From JANXQG01 sp964615095 (lineage in GTDB: Bacteria > Planctomycetota > Planctomycetia > Pirellulales > Thermoguttaceae): a stretch of 64,000 nucleotides of DNA. This document shows, one piece after another, positions 7,528 to 18,100 of the stretch. How positions within the stretch are numbered: position 1 is the stretch's first letter; each line of letters opens with the position of its first letter. Made by a program: the position numbers and the translations under genes. Location of the stretch: contig CAZTPX010000039.1 in the NCBI GenBank assembly GCA_964615095.1, positions 1 to 64,000 of the forward strand, given 5' to 3'. The notes beneath the pieces are model-generated. The model did no database searches. It worked only from the letters and a program-made list of their open reading frames with translations, and was not told where the DNA came from.

Positions 7528-9057
7528 CTAATGATCAATCTTGCAGTTGGGCAAAGCACGCTCAAATCTCTTCACGCCCGCAACCGTGACCCGTGTGGCA
7601 CCAATCGACAAGTATTGCAATTTCGAAAGCCCCTTAAGGTTCTCTAACCCGGCATCGGTGAGCGACGTTGCTCCAAGGGTGAGATATTGCAGTTGCTGCA
7701 TTCCCATCAGGTGTGCCAACCCGTCATCAGTAACCTTGGTGCGATGCAGATATAACTTCCGTAGTGCTGTTAGTCTTCGCAGATGCTTAAGCCCAGCGTC
7801 GGTCACAGAGGCCCAGCCGAGATCTAGCGATTCCAATTCGGTGAGCGAAGCGAGGTAAGGCAGACCGGAGTCGTCCACATTTGCAAAATCCAGATTTAGG
7901 CACTTAAGTTTCGTCAACTTTTCGCAGTATTGCAGGCCCTTAGCACTCACGCGCGTGTTGCTCAGGTTCAACGACTGAAGGTTAGTTAGGCCTTTCAGGT
8001 GCTCCAACCCAGCATCGGTTAAATTTGTCCCGTCAAGGTCAAGGGACTGTAGCGCCCTAAGCGTCTCAAGGTGTTCGATTCCGTGGTCGGTTACGTTCGT
8101 ACAGCCAAGATCCAGCGACTGTAACTGGAGCAAACCCTTGAGGTTATCCAGCGCGGCATCGCTCAGCCGTGTAGCGTGCAGATCCAGCGAGCGGAGATTT
8201 GTCAGTGTTCTCAGGTAATATGTTCCCGCGTCCGTGACCATGGTACCGCGCAGACCGAACGATTGAAGCTTCGTGAGTCCTTTCAGTTTTTCAATCCCCG
8301 CGTCGCTCACGCCACTATTCGCTATGGCAAGCGACTCGAGGTTCGTGAACCCCCTAATCGCTTCCATCCCGGCGTCGGTAACTTTCGAAGGAAGGACGAG
8401 CGACCGAAGGCATCCCATCCCCTTAATACAAGCTACACCCCTATCCGTCACCTTCGTATTAAGCAAGTCCAACGATTGTAGTCCTGCGAGCGCCTTGAGA
8501 TGTTCCATCCCCACATCGGTCACCTGGGTCCAACCGAGATCTAGCGATTGAAGTTCGGTAAACCCTTCGATAGTCTGCAACCCGCTATCGGTAATTTTTG
8601 TCCAGCGCAAATCAAGCGATTGAAGTTCTCTGAGCCGCTTGATCTTACGAAGCCCGGCATCGGTCACCCTCGTCCAGTGGAGATCAAGCGATCGAAGCTG
8701 TGTGAACCCCCTAAGATGTTCCAATGCACCGTCGGTGATCTTGTTTCCTACCAGTCTAACGGCAATCACCGGCTTGCTGGCCTTCTCGTCGTCCGTAGTG
8801 ACCGTGCCGCCAAGCTGATGGATTTCGCGAATGGCCTTTTCCATATCCGCGCTGGGGTCCGCTCCATGGCATAACGCTGGAGCTAATGAGAAGCTCAACA
8901 CAACCCCCAAAAAGCCTCTCAGACTCACTGGCGCAGGCTGACGCCAAAAAACCTGCTTGCGCGAGCGGCAGCGACACAACTTGGCGGAAGTTCCTTGGGA
9001 GGTTACATGTTTCGCCGGCGTTGCTTCCGGTTCCAGTGTTGCATTCACGCGATTCAT
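7528..9057 (-). CDS. Secreted leucine-rich repeat protein
   Basis: A 509-residue protein. A hydrophobic stretch near residues 45-65 (LRGFLGVVLSFSLAPALCHG) precedes the mature part; with about 45 charged and polar residues ahead of it, it may be a long signal peptide, or the true start may lie further in. From about residue 100 to the end run some seventeen 23-24-residue leucine-rich repeats of the form LxxLxxLxSLDLxxTxVTDAGLxxL, a pattern common in planctomycete cell-surface proteins. Such solenoids bind proteins; no catalytic domain is present. The gene starts 76 bases after the RHS gene stop on the same strand, so the two may share a transcript. Confidence 0.88.
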   Translation of the reverse strand: MNRVNATLEPEATPAKHVTSQGTSAKLCRCRSRKQVFWRQPAPVSLRGFLGVVLSFSLAPALCHGADPSADMEKAIREIHQLGGTVTTDDEKASKPVIAVRLVGNKITDGALEHLRGFTQLRSLDLHWTRVTDAGLRKIKRLRELQSLDLRWTKITDSGLQTIEGFTELQSLDLGWTQVTDVGMEHLKALAGLQSLDLLNTKVTDRGVACIKGMGCLRSLVLPSKVTDAGMEAIRGFTNLESLAIANSGVSDAGIEKLKGLTKLQSFGLRGTMVTDAGTYYLRTLTNLRSLDLHATRLSDAALDNLKGLLQLQSLDLGCTNVTDHGIEHLETLRALQSLDLDGTNLTDAGLEHLKGLTNLQSLNLSNTRVSAKGLQYCEKLTKLKCLNLDFANVDDSGLPYLASLTELESLDLGWASVTDAGLKHLRRLTALRKLYLHRTKVTDDGLAHLMGMQQLQYLTLGATSLTDAGLENLKGLSKLQYLSIGATRVTVAGVKRFERALPNCKIDH

Positions 9058-9133
9058 AAAAATAATCCGCTAACCTTGTGATTTGCGAGTCAACGAAGCA
9101 TGGCCTTTGAGAATTCTAACGACTAATACCAGA

Positions 9134-12100
9134 TCAGTTATCTTCCTGATCCCATGGTACTTCGAAGCGGAACGTCTGCTTGATATTTCCGCCGAGCTGA
9201 ATACCTGGCGATCCACGTTTGCGGTCCTCGAGAATTCCCTTATTCCCACGTCGAAACCGGGTGCCAGACTGCCAGCCGGTTGTATTCGTAACAGTGATCA
9301 TTAGGTCGCCGCTACCGTAACTGGCTTTACAGTGGTAGGAACCGAGAAACAAGAAAGCTTTGTCCACTTTCGCTAACGAGTCCCAGAATTGCGGGACGCG
9401 AAATGTGATGTCCCGATCAATTTCGATCGTTGCTGGGTGGCGGCCATTGAGGTTCTTATAGGCGGCTCTTGCATCGGCTATAATCTGCTTGACACCATCG
9501 AGCGCCTTGATGTCTTGAATGATCTTCGCCTTGCCGTCAAATGTGAATTGCGGTATACGCTCTGTAGGATCCTTGGCACCTTCGTCCAACACCCCGCCCA
9601 ACTCGAAATACCAAGCAAACGTAAGGTCAAGCCAGCCCATAGTACTAGGGTTCGTGTCAATCGCCATTTTGGCCAAGGTTTTCGCCTGCTGTGCAATGGC
9701 ATTCACCGTATCAATAAATTGCGGGTCGGAAAGCTCTTTATCATGCGCTTGCATGAAATTGAAAATCTTTTCTGCCGCGCTCGTGACAGCATCGGTAATC
9801 GCCTGCTTGCTCGCACCCTTGGCTGCAGCCAATTGGTTTGTCAGCCAATCTGACAAGTTCTGGCTAGTGGGGCCTTCTTGCGAATCGGCGCCGACGCTGC
9901 AATTGAAAGTCGGTCCCGGACAAACCGGCGCCCTCGGCCCGTTGCCGGGCGCTGTTCCTCCTACCGAACCGCCACCTATCTGCAACCCACTGGGATCCGA
10001 TTCCCCGATAGGATCATTGCCGCAGTAGCAATACAGGTTGGAAGTGCTCAGGGCGGGGTCGCGGGTCAAAAAACCGCCGGTGCTGGAATTGTACCAACGC
10101 GCGTTGTCATAATACAGCCCGGTTGCCGGGTCCGCGTCCATTCCGGCGTAGAGGATCGTGTTGCCCTGGCTGGACACGGTGTGCTGCGGGTTGCCCCAAT
10201 CCACGTGCGTGCCCCCGCCGGGACCATCGTACATCGTCACGTGCCCGTAGGCGTCGTAAACATAGCGCTCCGCCACCTGCCAACTGCTGGTGGCATCGCC
10301 CACTACCGCCGTCACGTTGCCGTTCGCGTCGGTCAGGTAATAGAGCCGGTCGGCGGGCACAAGCGTGCCGCTCACATAGGTGTCGCGGAGCATGGGCGCG
10401 TCGGTGGAGGCCGCAGACCATACATATTGATTCTGCGGCGAGAGCGTGTCGCCATGAACCTCGGCCGCGCCCGGACCAGTGGCCACGCGGGTCTCCAGCA
10501 ACTGGTCGCCCGCATAATAGTAATGCGTCACCGTTTGCGGACTGTCGTCGACGGAATTCGTCTCGATCAGGCGATTCAGGCCGTCATAGACGTACTGTTC
10601 GTCGATGCCAGCCCCAATCACCGACACCAGCCGGTTCCAAGCATCGTACGTGCAGGTCAGGCCCGTCGATTCGTTGCCGGGCATGGGCGTGGTCGTCATG
10701 TTGCCGGCATTGTCATACTGGGGCGTTATCCACGTTAACGCGCCGGAGGTGGTCGTGATGTTCTGGATCTCGTTTCCCGCGCTTGGCGTGCGCGTCTGCG
10801 CCTGGTCCAAGGACGGATTGGTCGTGCTCGTCTCGCTGAAGTTTTCCCAGTTGCCCAAGCCGTCGATCGCCGAGGTACCGGTTGACTGGCCGTTGAGTGT
10901 CCAACTCTGAGTGAAGTCCGTGTCGGACATGACCTGGTCGACAAGCTTGCCGCGGGTCAGCGAGGTCAACTGGTCGAGCTGGTCATAGGTGTACGCCTCG
11001 TCCAGATTGGGCGCGCCGGGGGCCAGGTTATGCTTCGTGGCCACGTCGCCCTGCGGGTTATACGTGTACTGGTAGCCGTCCAAGGTACTGTCATTGCCGT
11101 AGTTCTCCCACACCATGTCGGCCACGCGGCCGTACTGATCCAGGTTCGACTGCGTGCCGCTGGCGGTTCTGGTCGAGGCCATCAGATCGTAGCCCACGTT
11201 CGGCTGGGCGTAGTAGTCGGCACTGATCGTGTCCGCGCCAAGATACATGTAGCTGTCCAACTCCGCGCCGACGGTTACCACTCCGCTGGTGGTGGCGCCG
11301 TCCCAGATGGAGCCGATGCGGTTGGTCACGCCGCCGGGGTCCTCCGAGTCGCCATAGTAGTAGTTGAGCGTGCGGGTCGTCGTCGCACCGCCGGTGCTTG
11401 GATATTCCAGCGTGGTCGGCCGGTAGCCCGTGTCGCTGACCACCAGGCCGCTGGCCGTGGTGGTTGTCGTGTCGTCATAGCCGTAGCCCACGGATAGGGT
11501 CGCCGAAAGGTCCGCGGTGTTCACCGCGCCGTTCTGCTCCTGGTACTCCGCCACGAGGTTGCCGTTGGAATCATATTGGTAGTAGACCTCGTTGAGCACG
11601 TCGCCACTGGAGTCCTCGCTGCTGACCGAGAGCAGCTTGCCGCAGACTTTGTAGGCGTAGTCGATGCTGGCCACCGTCGTATCGACGCCCGCGCCGAAAC
11701 TGCTGATGCTGTCGCTGAGCAGATGCCCTACGCCGTCATACGCATACTGGTGCGTGGTCTGGTTCTGGTCTTCCATGGATGTCATTTCGCCTTGCAGATC
11801 GTACGTATATTGTATCCGATCGTAGCCGCCGGTGGTATTGCCGACCTGGCCGGTTTGAGGCAGCCAGCGGTTGGACGAGTCGGGCGGGATCTCGGCCGCC
11901 ACCAGGTCGTTGCTATAGAGCGCCGGCGTGCCGTCGGCGCTGGTGCCGTAGACATAGGAGGTGACCTCGGCCGTGGCGTTGGGCTCGATCGATCCCGCGG
12001 CGATGGAGAACCCGGCCAGCGCATAGCCCGAGACCGGCGCTGTGGAGAAAGTGCTGCCGACATAGCCGTATTGCAGGCCGTGGAGCGTGCCGGATTGGCC

Positions 12101-15100
12101 CTGTAGCGTTGTAATCGAACCGGCGTTGACTTGGGCCACGAGCACGTCGTCGGCCCGCGGCGTGAAGGGCGCCCAACCGCCGTTTTGGGGCACCGGGCCG
12201 TACTGCGAGTTGTCATTGCAATACTGCCAGCCCTGGCTGCCGTAGGTCACGGCGACCACCTGATACGAGGTTTGCGCAACCACCATGGGCAAGTCGGCGG
12301 CATCGGGGGCATACATCAAGTAGACAGTGCCCGCCGCCTGCGTGCCCACGGGCACGAACGTCTCGGCGCTGAAGCTGGACGTTTGCCCCTGCGTGTTGGG
12401 TTCCAGCACGTCGGTCGAGGCTACCGGTGTTTCCTGCGAATAGAAGGTCTCGGTCGTGAGGTTCTGGTCGGCAGGCGTCGCGGGCGTAATCGCGCCGTTG
12501 CCGGTGTAGTTCTTGATGACGCTGGTGGTGCGGCCGTCGTCATCATAGATGGTTCGGGTCTGGATGCCCGCCGAATCGGTGTCCAAGTAGTCCTCGCCAC
12601 GGGCGTCGTAGGCCGTGCCGCTGACCATCGCGCCGACGGCCACGTCCGTCGTGCCGTTGTACTGCTGCCAGGCCGTGCCGTTCCAGAAGGGGGCGGAGGC
12701 GTAGACCGTGGGCGCGCCGCCGCCGTTGGTGCCGTAGTCGGCCTCGGCGATATTCCGGCCAATGCCGTCGTACCAGTCGGCCGTGTAGGAAACGAGCGAA
12801 TCCGACGCGCCGAGCGTGTCCAGGCCGCCGTAGGCGGTGGCGGCCGCATAAGGCGAGCGCTGGTAGTCGGTGGTGAAGGTGGCGTCACCGGCCGCGTCGT
12901 AGGTCGTGTCGGTCTGCGAGAGGATGACGTCGCTGGCGCTGACGCCCTGCGCCTCGGCGTAGGCGGCCGAGGTGCCGAGCGCCGGCGGGCTGGAATCGTA
13001 GCCGTCGTAAACTGTCAGCGGGTCGCCCAGCCCGTCATAGACGGTCTTGGTGAATTCTTGGGTCCCGCCGTCCTGAGTCATAATGACGTTTCCGTCACCA
13101 TCAAAAAACGTGTTGGAAACGATGGCCACTGTCCCGTTCTGGTTGTAGCTCAGGGTTTGGTAGACGTCCCCGAGGCTGTCGTAGGCCGCGCCGCTGCGGC
13201 CGATGACTTTGTCCGTACCGGTGGCCGGCTGCCAGCTCGGTCCCGACCAGTCGGTTGCGGCCCAATACCGCGTGACGTTGGTCACGTCATCGAGGTTGTC
13301 GTAAGTGTTGTAGGTGTAGGTTTCCCTCGTTTGCGGATTCGTCGATGAGGTGGGCGTATGGTCATCGACGAGCGTCCAGAGTTGGCGGTCGCGCCAATCG
13401 TACCCGTAGTACGTGGTGCGGGCGTTGGCGTCGTCGATGTTGCCGTCGACGTTCTCCGTCATGCTGGTCAGGTTTCCGTCGCCGCCGCCCTGGCCGTTGT
13501 CGTACGTATAGAGGACCGTGGTCACCATGTTATTCTTCGCAGTGCCCACGCTTTCGGAAAGCGCGAGTCCGCGGGCGTCGTAGGTCGTTGCGTCGATGGT
13601 GCCGCTAGGATCCATCGTGCCCGCCACACGGCCCATGCAATCATAGGCATATTGGGTTGTAAGATACACGCCATCGGCGATGTCGGTGTAGTCCAACTCC
13701 TCGGTCAACTGGCCGGATTTCGGGTCATACAGGTCGTGCGTCCAACTGCACCAGGTCGCGTTGTTCTGATCCAGGCTGTACTGCTGGTTGTAACTGCCCA
13801 GGTTCGGTTGTGTACTGCTGACGACTAGTTCATGGCTTCCGTCCTCGGCCTGGGCCTGACTGGTGATGCCCGGGCCCGCCACGGCTTCGATCTCGTCAGT
13901 CACATTGCCGTCCAGATCGGAGATGGTAATCGAGATGGGATTGACCAGTGTGAAGCCGGTGATGCTGCCGGCCACGACCGTGGCGTAGCCGCTGCCCGTG
14001 AGGACCTCGGTGCCTTGCCAGCCCTGGCCCTCTCCAGAGGGCAGAGGATAGGGAGCGCCCACGCCCGTCGGCAGCGTCACCGGGTTGTCGACATAACTTG
14101 TCCAACTCGCGGTGCGCACGGTTGCGCCAGCGGCGTCGAGAAAGGCCGGGCCGAGCGTCTGCGTCAGGCGGCCCAGCGAATCGTACTGGTAGTTGGTCGT
14201 GGCGTTGACACCGACATCCGGGAAAGACCAGCCGGGGGGCAGAACCGAACTCAAGCCGGAACCGCTTCCGGCGTCCGCGACGGTTTCGATTTCCAGGCCG
14301 GTCACGGCGTCGTAGGCGTGATAGGTCAAGAAAGCATCGCCGTCCTGCTCCCACTGGAGCGTGCCATTGACATTGAAATAGTCAAGCTCGGTGGTCGCAT
14401 TGCCGGAGCCGTTTTGCTCGACGCTTACGACGGGAAGGGTCGTCGTTTCCTGTTGCACCTGGGCACTGGGCGTGCTCGTATTGGGAACGTTCCACCAGCT
14501 ATACGTGTAGCTGGTGGTGTCGGGCGTCATGTCGCCCGGCGCGTTCGGGTAGGTCGAATCGCTGGCGGTCGGGAAGACGTTGACGGAGATCAGCGTCCCG
14601 TCGGCGGTGGCCACGGAACCCACGTGAGCGTAGTACGCATAGCTTTCGACAGGCACGCTCGTCGTGTTGCCGTCGTCGAGCGTCTCGGACTCTAGGTAGC
14701 CCTGTACGTTGCCGGCGGTGGTTTCGCCGGCGGTGGTGGCGGAGGAATAGGTGTAAACGGCGATCAGGCCCGTCGGGTTGAACTGGACGGCCAGGCTTGC
14801 ATTGGCGGAATTGTAGCCGTACTCCGGATTGCTATACTGATCGTACCCATCGACGGCGGCGACATCCACGGCCGACGGTTGCGCGGACTGGAGCAGAAGC
14901 CCCTGCTCGTAGGATTGTGATATCAGGCCATACGTTTGATCGGTCACCCAGTGCTCACCGAACGTTGTATCGTATAGGTCGGTCAAGAGCGTCTCACCCG
15001 CGAAATTGGTGAAGACCGTGTAGGTGGCGGCAGCGACGCTGCCGCTGCCATAGCGACTTTCGATCGTCTCCGTCTGCCAGTTGTCGTAGTTTTGCGTGTT

Positions 15101-18100
15101 GGAGGAGGTCGCGTAGGTGTACTGATACGTATAAAGGCCGTCGATCACCGATTGCGAAACGCGGTTGTTGGCGCCGTATTGGAAATAGTCGGCGGCGTAA
15201 GAGTGGACGGCTCCGTAGGTGTCGAGATACGAGAGCAGGTTGGCGACGTATTGAGCCACCGTGCTGCCCGAGACGTTGCTGCCCACGACGTTCTGGACCT
15301 CCTGCGGTGTGAGGGCGTCCTCCAACAACCCGCTGCCGCTGGTGTAGTAGCGGTAGTAGTACGAGCCCACCACGACCATTGTCCCGCTGGAATTCAACGC
15401 GGTCTCGGTGGCCGCTTCCAGATCGCCTGGCTGGCCGTTGGCGTCGCCCGTACCATAGTACGAATAAACGGCCGAGCGGGCGCTGACGCCGTTCTCGTCC
15501 ATGAGGGTGATGGAAGCCACCTGCCCGGCGGCAGTGTAGGCGAAAACTTCGGACTGATAGGGGGTGCCCGTGCCGTTGGTGAAGTTGTAGGCTCCGCCGA
15601 CGTAATAATTGATCGAGCCGGTCGTGCCGTTGGCGTTGAACGTGGCCACGGTCGCGGCCCCGCCGGGCGAGTACATGCCCGCGAACTGCCCGTTGCTGGC
15701 ATTGCCATAGGAGAAGTCGCGGAACTGGTAGACCGTGCCATCGGGCATGACCAGCGAGAAGAGGTGGCTGGTCGAGCTAAGTGTGAGGGTTTCCTGGGCG
15801 CCGTACATTGGCGAGTAACCCCAGGCGCCCCCCTGGAACCAATACGCCTGTTGGGGCGAAAAAACGACGCAGGTCAGGCCCTGGGCGGTCTGCGTGACAT
15901 AGGGCTGGTCGGCCAGCATCCAGCCGTAGCCCGCCAGCGGCAGCGCGCCGGCCGTCTGGGCAACTGCCAATTGGGCGCTATAGCTCCGTGTGATCCCCAG
16001 CCCCAGGTCATTGGCCGCAACGGCCGTATCGCCGTCGGCATAGACGACGTCCGCATCGGAAACGTCCGGTGTGGTGTCGGGGGCGAAGGCTGCCGGCGCG
16101 GCCAGACCGGTCTGCACTACCAGGGTGGCGGCGGTGGTGGTCGCCGCCGGGAGGATGCCGTTGCTGAAGACGGCCTCGTACTGGTAGTTGTTCATCGTAG
16201 CCGTGGCCCCGGTGATCGTCAGCGTGTCGGTGCTGCTGCCGCTATAGACTCCACCGTCGCTCAAGTTGGTGAATCCGCTGCCCGCGTTGACCTCCCATTG
16301 CACGGTAGGCGTCGGGCTGCCGCTGGCCAGGACCGTGAAGCTGGCGGTGCCGCCCGAATTGACCGCTTGGCTCGTGGGGTTTGTGGTCACGACCGGCGCG
16401 TTGCCGACGGTCAAGGTGGCGGGGTTGCTGGCAAATGTGCCGAGGGTATTGGTGAAGACGGCCTCGTACCGGTAGCCGTTCATCGAAGCCGTGGCCCCGG
16501 TGATCGTGAGCGTGTCGGTCCTGCTGCCGCTATAGACTCCAGTGTCCCTCAAGTTGGTGAAGCCGCTGCCCGTGTTGAGCTCCCACTGCACGGTGGGGGT
16601 TGGATTGCCGCTGGCCGTGGCGGTGAACGTCGTTGTACCGCCCACGCCTACCAACTGGTTGTTCGGGTTTGTGATCACGGTTGGCGCATAGTCCACGGTC
16701 AGGGTGGCGGGGTTGCTGGTAAATGTGCCGGCGCTGTTGTGGAAGACGGCCTCGTACTGGTAGCCGTTCTGGGCAGCGGCGGCGGGGAAGCTATAGGTTG
16801 TCGCGGTCGCCCCGGTGATGGGGCTAAAGGTCGCGCCGCCGTTGGTACTCACGTCCCACTGCACCGTGTCGTTCCCGCCGGGGTTGGAAGTGGCCGCAGT
16901 GAAGGTCGCCGTGTAGGTGCTGTCGACTGTCTGGCTGCTGGGCTGGGTCTCGACATAGTCCACGGCCAACGTGGCCGGCGTGGTGGTCACCGGCGACAAG
17001 ATGCTGTTGCTGAAGACGGCTTCGTACTGGTTGCCGTTCTGCGTGGAGGTCGCGGTAAAGCTATAAGTGGTCGCGGTGGCCCCGGAAATGGGAGCGAAGG
17101 CCGTAGCCCCGCTGGTGCTCACTTCCCATTGCACCGTCGGCACGGGAAGATTGGGGTCGGCCGCGGCCGTGAAGGTCGCCGTGCCGTTGGCGTTTACCGT
17201 CTGATTTGTCGGATTGGTAGTTACGATCGGCATGCTATACAAAAGCTGCCCGCCTCCGCCGGTGTACCAGGCGAGGACCTCGGCCGAGGACGAGTTTTGC
17301 CACGCCAGGTCCGCGACCTTGTCGCCATTGAAATCGGCGATGCCGGCCAGCGTCCAGCCGCTGTTGACCGGGACCGTGCCGAGATTCAGCCCGTTTCCGC
17401 CGGTGATCCAAACGAGCATCTCGCCCGAGGACGTGTTTTGCCACAACAAGTCCGCTGTGCCGTCACCGTTGAAGTCGCCGATGCCGGCAAACGTCCAGCC
17501 CGACGGGACAGTGCCGAGATCCACCCCGCCTCCGTTGGTGATCCAGGCCATGACCACGCCCGAGGACGTGTTTTGCCACGCCAAGTCCGCTTTGCCGTCG
17601 CCGTTGAAATCGCCGATGCCGTCGAGCGTCCAGCCGCTGTTCAGTGGGACCGTGCCGAGATCCTGCCCGCCCCCGCCCGTGAACCAGACGAGCATCTCGC
17701 CCGAGGACGTGTTTTGCCACAACACGTCCGCTTTGCCGTCGCCGTTGAAGTCTCCGATGCCCGCAAACATCCAACCCGACGGGACCGTGCCCAGAGTCAG
17801 ATCGCTTCCGCCGGTGATCGCGGCGAAGACCACGCCGGACGACGTGTTTTGCCAGAGCAGGTCCGCGGTGCCGTCGCCGTTGAAGTCGCCCACGCCGTCA
17901 AACGTACAGCCCGCCGGGGCCTTGCCCAGACTCAGATAGCCCCCGCCGGTGTAACAGGCAAGGATCGCGTCCGTGCTCGTGTTTTCCCAGAGCAGGTCCG
18001 CGGTGCCGTTGCTGTGGCCTGCGAAGTTACCGACGCCGATAATCTCCCATGTGCTATGGCCGAGCGCTATGGCCTGGGAAGCGCTGCCCGCGCCCGCCAT

